Made by a program: the position numbers and the translations under genes. Under the pieces are notes generated by a model that did not search any database, had not been told where the DNA came from, and was given only the letters and a program-made list of their open reading frames with translations. From the NCBI GenBank assembly GCA_002205965.3, contig NADL03000169.1:62001-126000 (forward strand): DNA of 64,000 bases. The letters are read 5' to 3'. How positions within the stretch are numbered: the first letter of the stretch is position 1; each line of letters begins with the position of its first letter. The DNA is from Kappaphycus alvarezii (taxonomy: Eukaryota > Rhodophyta > Florideophyceae > Gigartinales > Solieriaceae). This document shows positions 33,596 through 45,779 of this stretch, in pieces.

Positions 33596-34419
33596 ACTGG
33601 AATGTGGTAAATAAGTGGGTATGAATGTGAGCTTAAAATGGACGGCAGGGGTACCTAAAGAAGGAGAGGGGTATCTTTCGATAAAAAGTAAAAGAAAATA
33701 AGGAGAAGGAGGAAAAGGAGAAATAAGATTAAAAAGGAAGAGAGAGGTGGAATGATGGAAGGGAGCGTTACTAAGTTGAAAGCTGTAACGTTCGGATGAA
33801 GAGAAGTCACGGAAAGGGGCTGCGGCATTTGGCACAAGTGTCAAGTTGCACTGTATTTCTTTGACATATCAGCGAGTTACCCACTCTATTACACGTATTA
33901 AGTCGATGAAAGACCAATTGACCATCACGGTAGCAATTTTTGCTTACTTCCACTTCAGTTTGACTGCTATGCCTTCACGTTGGGCTAATATGATCAAGTG
34001 GGCCATCGGACCCCTTGACCATCATTTACTTTCATCGCTCAATACTTGCATGAATTTTTTTTGCAGTAATTCCCATTCCGACCTAGGTGGAATTCAAATC
34101 GGATTTGAGTAAGCAATAGATTAGCCTTATATTGAAGAGATAGTTTACAGTGATTGCAAACTTTTAAATTCAACTCATTCATTCATTCATTGAATGGAAA
34201 AATTCACTTATCAAGTTAGATCAGGGGCACAGGTGTAGTAATTGGTTAACTGCACTAAAGCTTCTTTTTGATATATTTTCGAGGAGCAGGCCTCTGCTGA
34301 AAAGGTGTCGGAGAAAAGCAATTAGGAAGAAAATTATGTTTTTTAAAGTATTTTGTACTTAAGAATTAGAAGCCAACAAGAAGCAACGAAATTTACAAGT
34401 GGTGAAGTAGTTTAAAGAA
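33596..34419. other. No recognised gene
   Basis: A purine-rich stretch (33655-33760) and A/T-rich DNA. A CATT microrepeat lies near 34175. Nothing coding is evident. Confidence 0.4.
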
Positions 34420-34550
34420 CGCCTATTCGGCCCCTGTGCTGTAAGGGGAGCTGAATAACGTTGCTATAAATACCTGTAGGGTATTGGATAACGTTCCTAT
34501 CAATACCTTAGGGTATTGATAGGAACGTTATTCGGACCCCAGGAGTCCAT
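34420..34550. repeat. Nested inverted repeats (foldback/MITE-like)
   Basis: A perfect 20-bp stem (34488-34507 with 34512-34531) closes on a 4-base loop. A degenerate second copy of the arm (GAATAACGTTGCTATAAATACC, shown here by its position 34452-34473) lies just left, so two imperfect hairpins share one arm. The outer ends also pair loosely (CTGAATAACG with CGTTATTCGG). Confidence 0.75.
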
Positions 34551-34769
34551 TCATTGTCGTAAAACGTACCCCCTCCAACAGGACGCTAGCGACCTAGGAG
34601 ACATACATATTGTGTTTTAAGTCATCAAAGTGTTTTATTGAAGCCCTTAAAGCCACAAAAAAATATAACACATGAGAACCTATCATACTCGCTCCTTACC
34701 TGACCGGGAAGCTTGCAGCGCAGTAATCGTGATGCCAAATCGGCAACTTGAAGACTGTTTCAATCATGT

Positions 34770-36215
34770 TTGCCGGGGAAGTTACGTGATACCCATGAAA
34801 CAGAGAAGCAAGTGCTATTACAAGCAATTGGGTCAATTCTGCACATTAGTAACATGTTGATGTCTGTCATTAGACGAAACCATGCATTTGGAAACATGGA
34901 TATTACCATTTATGTTAATACTAAGTCCCCAGGTGACAACTCTACCAAGATTGCTACGTTAATGGAACCCGCTGCTGACTTTGAGGAACATAAAAATAAA
35001 GACCATGACGGGTCGCCCGCAACCCAGTAGGAAACTGAGAGGCGAAACATCACGGTAAAACATGAATACCGATTTAGCTTTAAATGCTCCCAATCGATCA
35101 TCTTGACAACCTTGAACTGTTGAAAGGATAGAACACCAAGACCGTCTGTATCTAATCCCGTGATTCCTCCCATTCGACCACCCTTTCATGAGCAATCTGG
35201 GCATGTTCCGCAGATAACTCGTGCTATACAATCAACTGGCGACGGTGATGCAGGCAAAGAGGGTGCGGCAAACGAGACTCCTAAGGGCCCCCATTTCGAG
35301 CCGCAACATAAATCAACAGCAGGAAACTGACGCATCGCATCAATATTTCGGATGCATTCGTTGCTCGAGGATTTTCTCTACTACGAGATGCAAGTAGAAT
35401 TTCATCACATTCCAGAATTTTAAAGCACAGTGATATGGAGAGTATAAATCCTCCACTAGCAGCAGAAATTATGACAGCTCTATTTAACAAGGTTAAAGAG
35501 AACTGCAAGGAAGCAAGACGAAGCACACAAGGCTTGAAGTACACGAGTTTGGTTCCATCGTTTTTACGCGACAAAGTTGTATCTATTGCTTCAATTCAGA
35601 TGAAAGAAAGGTAACCTAACCATATTGTGTTATTGGAGACGTAATTGTCTGTTGAAGATTGTGAAGCTGAGCAAAAAATTCGAAGATGACTCATGTAGCA
35701 TTAATTTTCGCGTTGTTAGAGAACGAACCTCCTCATTTGCGAGTGGAAGATGTATTGAGACAATTCGCAATGGAGGGATTTGGGTCTAAGAAATTTCGTT
35801 ACTTGAAAAGGGAAGACCATTTCCTGTGCGAAAGGAAATGGGACACTAACGTCCTGTACTCACCTGATGGTAAGATCCTAGGGAAGGGATCTTTTAATCC
35901 CTTTTTGACTCTCATCATGGGTGAGAAGGTAATGGAGCAAAAATCGTGGTTTATTTTGCTATTGCCGAGGATGAAGCAAGTGAGGCTGTAGGAGTACCTC
36001 CGGCGGAATTATTGAAGAGGCCTGTCCAGTTATTGAAAAAATGTGGAAGTAGAGTGACTCTGACCGGGGAATATGAGGCAGGCATTGGTACTGCAACAAT
36101 GGTTGAAGAAAAATTCTTCAAATCACTCACCGAAGTGGGAAGCGATAATCGATGGACATATCGTACTGCTGCTTGCTTTGTGATTTCAAATGTTGCTACA
36201 GAACAACAGCAGTGA
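34770..36215 (+). pseudogene. Unrecognised ORF in several frames
   Basis: Plus-strand coding-like stretches occur at 34770-35030, about 35340-35610 (ARGFSLLRDASRISS ... SFLRDKVVSIASIQ), 35686-35935 (ENEPPHLRVEDVLRQF, DHFLCERKWDTNVLY) and 35946-36215 (VPPAELLKRPVQLL, VTLTGEYEAGIG). They are roughly consecutive and rich in ordinary globular-protein residues, so a single decayed gene of about 400 residues is likely. I do not recognise it. A copy of the GGGAC-N6-GTCCC palindrome sits inside it at 35840-35855 and another just before it at 34580-34595, which links the segment to elements X and Y. Confidence 0.4.
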
Positions 36216-36979
36216 CCTAGACAATGTGTTAAATCTGTAATATCCTGTATCGGAATGGTACGGACACAAGACTGCGAGCCGATATAGGAGACTCCGTTTG
36301 ACAGAAAGTCCCGAACAGTATCAAAGAAATAGAAACAGTTACTGCGTTTTTCTGGCACATATTTGTAAAAACAAGTAGCTATCAGTGTGTCATACAGGGT
36401 TCTAGTTTCACAAATTGTTGCATTTTTGGGAACAAGTGGATCTATTTTGGATATGGGGGGAAATTTGGTTGGTTTATTGGGATCTATTTGAAGGTTGAGA
36501 ACATGTACTAGTTTATGTGATGACGAAAGGGATCTAACGCCGGAAAATTAAAGCAGTGCATATGTCAACTGTACATCCTGTATTTTTTCAACATGCAAAT
36601 CCTTTCGATTGTGAGCACGGTGAGCTGTTGGACGGCATCTTGTAGGCTCGCTACTTATTTAAATATTTTGGGTTTCGCTTCCTTGGTTTTGTAGAGCGCC
36701 TGAACTCCACTTTATTGTGCCTATCTGCTTGTGACCGCTTAACACCTTGTCGCAACGTGGCTCTAACGTCCTGGTCTGCGCGTGTGAAGCATGACGGGGA
36801 CCCTTTTCCTCATCTCCCTGATGAACTTTTTGCGTCGGTTGAATACCACCTCAGTGTAGGGGTCCGAGCGCCCTCCCTTGCCAAGTTTTTGCTGCAGAGC
36901 TACTTCCGCTTCACCTTCTTTGGACGCGGACCAGTTTTTCCTAGCGATTTAATTCCTTCTGAGATTACTGTTTCTCCTC
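36216..36979. other. No recognised gene
   Basis: One 92-codon plus frame (36715-36993) without motifs. The left end of element X may lie here, but I found no terminal repeat. Confidence 0.35.
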
Positions 36980-37489
36980 CTAGACCTTTATGAGGTCGCT
37001 TTGTGTCGCGAGATTTTGCTGGCCAGCCGGTACAGAATGATCGCCGGGGTCCATCTTGATTCGGCGCACGTCCTCCGAGGGATCGCCAACCAGCTGAGAC
37101 GCTCGCGTCTCAGTCGCTTCTTGAAGCGCTGCACGTTGATCTTCCTGGGGTGCATCTTGCTTCGGAGCGCTGTCCTCTGATGGATCGCCAATCGGCTGAG
37201 ACGCTCGTGTCCCGGTTTGAGATGGCTGTAAAATACCGGATACAACTTTGTTGTTGTGCAAAATGACATCAACTCCTGTGCTCTTCATATCTCTCACAGT
37301 ACCAACTCCATCCTTAACATCTGACATCTGACTATCCTGTTGTGCCAGTGATGTCCCTAACATCACCCTTTTCGCTTTCACTAGCATTCCCACCTCTGCC
37401 ATTTCCATTTCCATTTCGATGTCTATCCGCACCCCCGTTGGCATCCTCCGGACTGCTGTCTTCATTCCCCTCCTCATCACTTTCATCAT
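36980..37489 (-). pseudogene. Low-complexity ORF with two in-frame 34-residue repeats
   Basis: A 169-codon minus frame, acidic and Met-rich in the first part (possibly the C-terminal tail of the Ulp1-like ORF in another frame), then SDVKDGVGTVRDM and two related units containing TRASQPIGDPSED and TRASQLVGDPSED. Each unit includes one palindrome copy. No domain is recognised. It may be a continuation of the protease gene. Confidence 0.4.
37049..37213. repeat. 102-bp tandem repeat carrying the palindrome
   Basis: GATCGCCAA recurs at 37081 and 37183, a 102-bp period (34 codons, keeping frame). Each unit ends in TGAGACGCTCG(C/T)GTC, the first being a perfect 18-bp inverted repeat (37095-37112). 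Confidence 0.75.
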
Positions 37490-38550
37490 TAACGCCCCAT
37501 CTTCATTTCCATCATCACTACTACTTCCGTCCTCGCTGTAGTCAGTGCTTTCCTCGCCCTCCCCCCTTCCGCAACCTCTTCGGCTTCCCCATCTTCTGAG
37601 CTTCTACTTGAAATGATTATTGGAACAGCATGCAAGTCAACACCCATTAGGAAGAGGAGAAGCCGCCTACGAGGGAGAGTAATGTGCTCTTGTGAGAAAT
37701 TTGGAGAGCCGCTCCGCTCGTAGTGTTCCATTACCCACAGTACGAAAACCCCACAACAGCCGGCATCCGTCTGCTTCGGATACCCTCCATTGATTGCAAT
37801 AGGTAATTCTTTATCCCTTGTACACGAGCGGTGTATACGGAGCACTCATCGGAGGACCGGTTATCCCACGCATCTGCTTCGTCTCGGATGTACTTTCTTA
37901 TAGTCTTGAGGTACGGCTTGAAAGTGTCCCGTGGATGACAAAGTGAATCATATATCAATATACTCTTCTCCAATAGGTTCACGACAACCAAAACCCAATC
38001 GCAAATTGTCAATTTCATAGGGAAAAACGACATATCGACGGTTGAGATATCTCAGTACCCCTTCCCCAATCAACCCCTCACTCTCTCATATTCATAATCG
38101 GGCATCAACAAGATCATGATTTGTGTAGAGAAGATGTAAACCTTTCTTGCAACATTGTCGCGGGTGACACGAAATTTGTTCCCGTAATTACCTGTACAAC
38201 AGAAAAAATCCATTGAATCATAGTTTAGCATGCCTTCATGCAACAGAATCAGGTCAATAAGATATTTCGTGAACTTATAATTTTTGAAACGAAACGGTTT
38301 CATGTTCTCCAGAAACGATCTTTCCCTCGGTGAAAGCGACCTAAGCACCGGGTCTACCTCCATGGCTTGATTCTGATGCGGATCCGGTACCTCTCTGCTT
38401 GGTGTATGTCCAGTATCTCCGTTGTCGATGTCTACAACAGAGACGTATAATGACGGAGTGTGGAGCTTCATCGTAGCCAATCGTGCTATAGTAAATGATG
38501 TGCTGTAAACGCCTAATTGCGGCCCAATCGGTTTTGGGATGGTTCGACAT
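37489..38550 (-). pseudogene. Ulp1/SENP-like (C48) protease, element X
   Basis: C48 proteases remove SUMO or related tags and are carried by several eukaryotic DNA transposon classes. Frames at 38480-38070, 38033-37731 and 37845-37489 together give NRRYVV, DWVLVVVN (about 37980-38005), SILIYDSLCHP, KYIRDEADAW and then QTDAGCCGVFVLWVMEH (37735-37780). The block around the nucleophilic Cys is well preserved. The residue before the conserved Trp, normally the catalytic His, reads Asp. At least two frame changes and the lost His make it inactive as read. The upstream part (SLSPRERSFLENMKPF) is unassigned. Confidence 0.65.
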
Positions 38551-39206
38551 TGTGGGACCGGTCGGACGCTAGTGTCGCAATAGTTGGGCTCCGGGAAGGC
38601 GAGAAAAAATGTTTATCGAAGATCGATTACAGGGAGAGGAGCAGCAGACGTGTTTGGAACGTAGTGGGGAGTTGTGCGGCGAGGAAGGGTTGTCGATGGA
38701 AGAGTTTGTTGGAAGTTCCCTCTTTCAATGCTTGTTAGAGAAAGCGTGTGTTTTGGTCAATGAATCTGTGGGAAACTATAACCCGTCGGGTAAATGATCT
38801 CATATGTCAGTGAATGTGACCAGCGAGAATTAGTAAATGAGGTGTGATAAGGAAAGTTGCAGTTGTTGAGAGACTTATGATAGCTCAAACTTGATTTGAT
38901 TCGCAGGGGCATGTCCTCATTTTTTTGCATTTCGCGCGATTTTAGCGTTAGAAACGTTACAAAGTAAACTGTTGCAATCGTTGCAATCATTCCGATTAGA
39001 CACTCATGACACATGCTGATTTATTCTTGGGGAACATGCTATAACTATCATGCAAATCCAAATATTCGTCAGTTTAGGAAACAGGTGATATCATACCTGC
39101 CCCTAGTATAGTAATCCACTAAACCCGCCCAGCTTGTACTGTTGCCCGCCCTAAGACGCTAGTGTCCTGAGATTATATAATCCGACTTTAATCTTGTAGG
39201 CCTACA
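38551..39206. other. Element X spacer with palindromes
   Basis: Palindrome copies at 38563-38578 and 39153-39169. A plus frame at 38517-38797 (EGLSMEEFVGSSLFQ) has no recognisable domain. Confidence 0.4.
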
Positions 39207-39451
39207 GTGTCGGCCTCCACAGAACCATACGTCGCTGTTGCCCCATTCGATTTTCATACAAACGAAGACTTAACGGACAAAGCGGCATCCCATCCCACAC
39301 CTTCACCAACAAGCCCGTCCTTACCTTCCCTCATTTCCTCTCTCATTTGCCATACTCCCTCTTCGATCCCAGCACATTGCCTACAGACAAGCTACAATAC
39401 CCATCATCTCTCCATTTACTTCCTGTCTGCAGTCGCCGTCAATTCTGCTGA

Positions 39452-40694
39452 GTGGAGACGCTAGCGTCCCGGGCTCAAGACTTCGTAGTCATGGAACGAT
39501 TTGTGACTAGCGATGCACCGACTCATTATTCCGTATTCACATACGTCTTACGGGCACTGGGAATTAAGAAGAGAAAGTCAAGAACTATGGCCTGTACTCT
39601 TCGTCGAAGAAGTCCTCGTTCTTTGAAGACTACGGAAAGATGGATTTATTGGATTAGTCTGCACCGAATTTGTATTTTCTCCAACACTGACAATCCTGTC
39701 GCTGGATACACGATATACTCTGATTGTATGCGCCACGCGATCTGGTAAGGCTTTCAGTAGTTCTCCGTTGTCACATTTGAGCAAGCACGGGATGCTCGAG
39801 TGTTCACTTTGAGAAGTGCTCCGGATGAAGGGACAGCCCTTGCTCACATAATGGGTTCCATAACAGAGCTTCTACAACATGGCCTACGTTATCGTCTTCG
39901 CACTGCAGTGCCTCAGTTTTTCTGAATGGAGATGGGGTTTCTCGAATGTCTATCTTCGCGACAGGTTGAGCCCGCGTCCAGGGTAATCATGTATTTGGGA
40001 CTTGGGGTGATGACTCCTACATTTATGACACCGAGTCTCAATATGAGCACATCACCGTTGCATGTAATGATGCGATTCAAGTTCTGGACACTACTCCACC
40101 GACACAATGCATCAGATTCTCGCGTATACTGGGAAGGAGAGAGGAGTTTCAGAATGCATGCTGGTAATATTTTGATTGTGCATGGTACGAAATGCTTTAC
40201 TTTCAATCTCCCTATTGAGATACGTACTCCGGATGCTCGAATGATCTCGTGGCCTTTAATTTATTAGGATAATCTAAGTGACAGGATACCGCGCGGGATT
40301 ATCAGTTTACCACAGACTGTTTGAAAAAGTCTATCCAGTAAATATGTATGCCAGAGTGAGCCAGAAAGCGTTCGATTCGTACATCCAAGATATCGAAGAA
40401 ATAAATCCTGATCCTATGCCTGTGACGGAACCGAAGAAATAGGAGAGGAAGAGGGTTACCTCACAGAAGTATAAACCGGAAAAAATAGGTTACATGGTCG
40501 GTAGTCGTCATTCTATCGTGACAACATCAAGCACACAGTTCTGGGAGGCAGATCACTCTTCGACCACTTCCGATGTTCCTGAGTTGCAAGTGGACCCTGA
40601 AGCTGTACCAGTGAGGGATTCTACGGAATCGGATAGCTCGGAGAGCATTAACGGAAGCGACATGAACGACGGCAACGGTACTCGAGAAGAGTAA
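39452..40694 (+). pseudogene. Element X convergent ORF (homologue of 62043-63166)
   Basis: Unknown protein, transcribed against the helicase. Blocks shared with the Y copy are the N-terminal YVLRALGI (Y: YVFRSLGV), GERSFRMHAGNILIV (Y: GKRSFRMHVGDILIV), CFTFNLPIEIRTPDARMISW (Y: CFTVNLPVEVRLPDAKMVSW), YPVNMYARVS and ERKRVT near the C-terminus, then an acidic Ser/Glu/Asp tail. Frames change near 39930, 40100 and 40267, and a TAG interrupts at about 40440. The conserved core looks beta-rich with hydrophobic alternation. I cannot name a family. Confidence 0.6.
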
Positions 40695-40986
40695 CAAAGG
40701 AGATGTCGGAGCGAATTACTGTGGGAGATTCAAATGAGGACAATGGTGATGAAGACAGTGGTGATGAGGACAATTAGTGGTTAAGGTTTCATACGTCCTG
40801 TAAAGTTCTTGGTACAAAGCAAAGTAGTTCGACACGAGTCTGTAAGCGATGGAATGGGACTCTCGCGTCCTATCCATTTTTTATATCGATTCCAACTACA
40901 GCACTGTATAGTACAACGCATGCCCTCACTGCAGTAAAGATGACACTTGAACATCTCCAACCTCAACTTGGCATCGCCACCAAATA

Positions 40987-41004
40987 TGGGACGTTAGTGT
41001 CCCA
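40987..41004. repeat. GGGAC-N6-GTCCC palindrome, best X example
   Basis: TGGGACGTTAGTGTCCCA, perfect 6-bp arms. Other copies in or near X, by position: 34580, 35840, 37095, 37197, 38563, 39153, 39454, 40856, 41081, 42205, 42758, 44221, 44317, 45720, 46317, 46365, 46829, 47635, 47741, 47821. In Y: 53883, 54576, 55895, 57408, 57511, 58843, 59168, 60547, 61667, 63493, 63869. Some are degenerate. Confidence 0.8.
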
Positions 41005-41087
41005 CTCGAACATCGCGTAGGTCTTATTTGGCGTGATGTAATAATTCTGGTTTTCAGAAGACATCACTGTATGTTGGATGTGGGACG

Positions 41088-42500
41088 CTAGTGTCTCACG
41101 CTCGGTCGATGTCTCTTCACATTATCCACATGTTCATGAACAATATTTTCGTAGATTCTACGTTTCCTGAGAACTCCTTGCGGATTCAGCTCCTTCCATT
41201 TCAGAATCCTCCGTAGATGTTGTAGCGTAAATGGACTAACCTGGACATGACTCCGAGACAATCCTTTCACGTAAAGACCTGAGAACGAAGTGCAACGTGA
41301 TAATTCCACGTAAGAATACCTGAAGGTCTCCATTTCCTGGCACTGGAGAAATCGACAGCAATCCTGCATAAAGTCAACCCTGCCATTTGTGAATCTTTAT
41401 TGCATAGCCGGATATGAAGGGGAACTGCGTGCGTGTCGCAATCACTTCTGCACTCCTGATCCTTATGGAATGATCCACTGGAATGATGGCAATGGTAAAT
41501 CTTTAAGCGCCAACGGATTCTTCAACCACAGTAACAGGAAGCACATCCCTTTTCGATATCTACTTCACCAATCATTGCTTGCCTGGAGGACATAGTCCTG
41601 TCTTATGTGTCAATATCACTAGGCACCCAACTTTCACTGGAATAACTATTCCGCTACTTTTTCCAGTTTTTTTCACGAATCCCGAGCACGCTTGTCTCTT
41701 ATCAATTCGAAAAGTGGTACTCTGTACCAGGAAGCCTAGGTAAAACGACGGAGTTGGTGTTCTTGACCTCATCTCTATAAAAATACAATTTCGTGTGCTG
41801 CGGGATGTCACGTTGAAGTCGCCTACTTGTTTCGTTTACTCTCCGTATGGCTGCGTCCGTCATGCGACCAACACGTATACGCTCAATTAATTCATAGAAA
41901 GACTTATCATTCTTCTGGCCGATGATTACAGTTGAGTGTTAAAGTTACACCTGCTCCGAACGTCCCGAATGTAAGATACCATGGATTCGCTAAAAATCTG
42001 TCGGTTCTCATCTCGCAGTGCATCATCTTGCTGAATAGCTTCAAGTTGAAATGGATCCCTCGTACACAGTATTTGTCTCCCTCCAAATGGAAGCACGGAA
42101 TAATTATCGGAAGGTGCCATTCTCTCAAACGTAGTCAATACCTCAAATATCCATAATTAAGCATAGCGCATTCGTCAATCGCCATCACCTTTAACATTCT
42201 CAATCGAGACGCTCGCGCCCCGTCACTGCATGTCATCTGTACTAGTTTATCCTTCTAAATACACCAATTAGGTGGAGCCCCGAATAGACTATGAATAGTA
42301 TCTCCTTTCAATCTTTCCGCGGCTTGATTTGTCAGGGAGCCGGCAGCAACTTCATCGTTTCCGAAACATTTTCTCAAGCATGTCAGAATCTTGTCCAACA
42401 CATAGGTCTTTCCGGTACCAGCCCCACTCAATATGGCCAGTGATTTTCCTTCCAGAGCCAACTCTAATGCCTTAAGTTGGGTGCGATCGGTTGTTAGAGG
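41088..42500 (-). pseudogene. PIF1-type helicase, element X
   Basis: PIF1 helicases are 5'-3' DNA helicases. Transposon-borne copies are best known from Helitrons and other large elements. The start region reads LTTDRTQLKALEL, then Walker A SGAGTGKT (42406-42428), NQAAERL, and Walker B VMAIDECAML (about 42160-42185) in the next segment. LPFGGRQIL then DPFQLEAIQ follow (42095-42040), then CNHR, and near the C-terminus YVELSRCTSFSGLYVKGL (41300-41260). The middle (about 41900-41370) is too eroded to follow. At least three frame changes occur. A palindrome lies between Walker A and B at the same place as in the Y copy. Confidence 0.7.
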
Positions 42501-42509
42501 CTGTTTACA

Positions 42510-45072
42510 CTACGATACGGCAGAGCTCACCCGCAAAGATTCATCATAGTAATAGTAAAATTCTGTTACTCGCGAAGCCGTGGCATTGACTAGTTTGCCG
42601 AAACTGATCCTTACGTTTTCTTGAATACTGTGATCCACTACTTCCATCTCTGTGATGCTGATAAGTCCTGCCCGAATTGCTCTTTTTGACACCACAATAC
42701 TTGTCTGACCTTTGTGAAGGTTGTTTGAAATCGTCGCATCATTCCTAAGAATCTATTTGAGACGCTGATGTCCTGCTACTCCATCAATGCACAACTCACT
42801 AAGAAAACGCAGCGATTGAATATCACTCTTCCAAAAAACTTAGCGACGGGACCTTGAAAGAACATTGTGAACATATTGAGCAATTCATTGCGAGAATCCA
42901 CTGGTAGGGAATTCTGGATGATCGGTAGCCAACTATATCCACTTTCAATAATACTAGAGGACATGATTTCGAGAATTTACAATCCTTTCCTTACAGTTTC
43001 TGTTACTGAGGGATGCTGCGGTGGACGACTTTCCGTACGCCGGGAGGTGGATGAGGTTTCCCACAAATTCTATCGAATTCTTTCGAATTAGTTGCGTTCA
43101 ACCACTTAACATAACAGTGGAGAGGAAACAACAGGCGTTGCTCAACAGTGTACTCGTGGAACAAAGATTTATGGACATGAACGATTGCGTGACGGTATCC
43201 CTCTGGCCCAATATCGTTAAGAAAATCTCCCGTAGTACGATCGCACACGGATTCTGGACAGAATTGAGGATGGATGTATTCCGAATCAATTAACGTAAGA
43301 CATGAAGCAAATCACAAACATTTTCTCGACTCACATGTGCACGCTTACAGCGAAGCTCATTTAGAAACAGCCATGGGGTCTTCTTTCTCCTAATCAGTGA
43401 CGTATTCGGTCTTTATGTACTGCAGAAGTTGTCCGCTACAGAAGGTGCTATTGCATCGCACTCCTCAGTTATGGACCGAAACTGAATTTGGTGCCTTTTC
43501 GCAAAGCCTTGTTGAATCCCATCCACGCAAACAGCTTCCATTCTTCCATCAACCTCACCTTTCGTGCATTTGAACAGGTCAATATCAGGGTCTTCGTCAT
43601 TAGCTCCAAATGAGATTACACATTTGCCGCATATATTTCACAGACCTTCAGTCAGGAGTTGGTGTAGAATTCCAGATTGTATAGATTGTATCAGAGACAC
43701 AGTTTGTGAATGATACTCCTTTAACATCCCCGTAACAGTTCCATTCCCCATTAACACTCCAGTCAGTTGGACACGTAGAAAAGCATGCGCAGCAGCTGAA
43801 GTTGATGTCATGAATAAGATGCATTCCTTCCGTCCTTCGGGTTCAATAAGCATGCAGCAATGCTGAAATGTGTAGTATTCTACATGCATTGCACATGGAC
43901 CCAGCGTGCACAAGATTACCCCAGATCGAATAACTTCACTCTTACGGTTTTCATTATCCGAACTACATGCTGGACATAGCAAGGGAGACTGAATGGTAAA
44001 AGGCTCTCGGTTTCGTGCTGCTTCACAGACAACAGCGTCTACATCCATCGCACGTTTGCAGTTTACGGGACTTAGAAATAGGTGCGACTGTTGTAGGTAA
44101 CGTGTCTTCCAGCCAGAATGGTACGGTCCTGTTCCCCTCCATGATGTGCTCCACCATCGGGGCTTTCATGCAAAGTAGTGTCGGCATCTTCTTCTTCAAG
44201 AATTCCATCCCCGTTTCCGCGCGGGACAAAAGCGTCCTGGTGATTTCCTTGGCCATTCCCATCCCAGTTACAGTCGAATCATTAGCGTTCTTCTCATCCC
44301 CATCCCCATTATCTCCCGGGACGTTAGCGTCCTGGTCGTTTTCATGCTCTCCTCCATCCCTCGCGTCCGCATTTTTTAGACGGTGAGCTTCTATCGTATG
44401 GACACAAGCACCTGTGCTCTTCGTATCACAGAACCCACATAGATAAGCCCCGCGCCTCTCACATACTCGTAGCGGAATGAATTACAGACTGTGGCCTGTT
44501 CTACCATTTCATAGCATTGACATAATCAATGTTCGACCGTTATGGGCACTCATTGCTGTCGTGCACCGTTCCAGAAAAGTGTGCCGTGAAACAGTCGCTC
44601 CTTTGCTGCACGCTTCCGAAATTAAAACCCCGGTTTGTGTATGTGAGATTTCCAAACACTTCCCAATGTCGTTCAACAATTATTTCACAGCTGCGACATG
44701 AATGCAATCCATTTCGCCATTTTGAATCCTGAATGCTGTCTTTCCAATACACGAACATAGTAAAATCCCATTCGACTCAGGCCAAAATAGTACAACTTGG
44801 CGGTTTTTTAGTTACCCTCCACACCACAGTGAAAACGTTAACTTCAGCGATATAAAAAGATATGATGACAAAGGTAATATCTGGAATAGTCGGCGTGTAG
44901 GTGTGTTCATGTGAGGAGACCCCTGGAAATATTCTTTCATCGAAATCACCCAGTTATTTGAAATCCCTGGAATGGATGAGGTCGCAATAGTCTGCGAAAT
45001 CCTCTCCAAAAAGCTGTCCAAGTTTCCCCGCCGTTTCCAGTTAAAGCCTTTGCAGTAACAACCTTGACCCAT
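42510..45072 (-). pseudogene. Cysteine-cluster transposase-like ORF, element X
   Basis: Homologous to 56686-59932 in Y. In order: TRRLFQILPLSSYLF (44900), a CRSC pair (44690), YLCGFCDTKSTGACVH (44440), MDVDAVVCEAARN then LLCPACSS and CTLGPCAMHVEYY with a further Cys pair and EPEGRKECILFM (44048-43800). Then VCVDGIQQGFAKRH (43534-43495), NMFTMFFQGPVAKF (42870) and ISFGKLVNATASRV (42620). The layout (Cys clusters, then a VDG that could be the first catalytic Asp) resembles CxC-cluster or HMGXB3-like transposase-related proteins as I recall them. Unlike Y, it passes almost directly into the helicase, so the segment with the second and third putative catalytic residues is missing. Confidence 0.5.
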
Positions 45073-45779
45073 TTCAGTATTTCCAGTCGCCTAAGTTCCC
45101 CATGCAGCCCCCTTGTCTACAGCCTTGTCCATGATGAGGTCCTACAAACTCTTGAACACATGGTTCCATTCCATCAGTATTGTGTTGTCTCATATTCTCG
45201 GTCCCAGTCCTCTCTCTTTGCTCCGTTTGTTCTTCACGGAGTCCTTGTTCCGCTGAAGATCCTTCTGAATTCGATTCATGTCGCTTTCACAAAAAAAACC
45301 CATACTGCAGGTCATCCTGGATTACCAGGATTACTTCAGACTGCTGTACTTCTACTTCTCGTCGTGTAGCGCTTACCTTCCGTCTCGAAAATCGGCCCAA
45401 CGCATCATATAATACTCCATTAACACTCTCCCACATATTTCACCTAGATTTTCACCTTGAAACTTGGAGATTGAGGCCTTCAGCACTTTCCAACGTGAAT
45501 CAGTGAGCTGATCGTGAATTTATCTCCTCTTCACTTTGCATTGTGTGTCCCAAAGGAAATATGAAAAGAATCGTGCGACACTTAAGATTGCTTCAAAGCC
45601 CCGTTACGATACCAGGTACGTATTTATTTGAGTTCATGCCAATAATCGTAAGTATCGTCGTAACGGTCATATTCGCTAAGGATATCTCTAAAATTAGCCG
45701 AGTGAGGTACCATTGAATCCCGGGACGTTAGTGTCTCAGTTTATTTAATCACACACGTCTCAAATGCCTATCCTCACGA

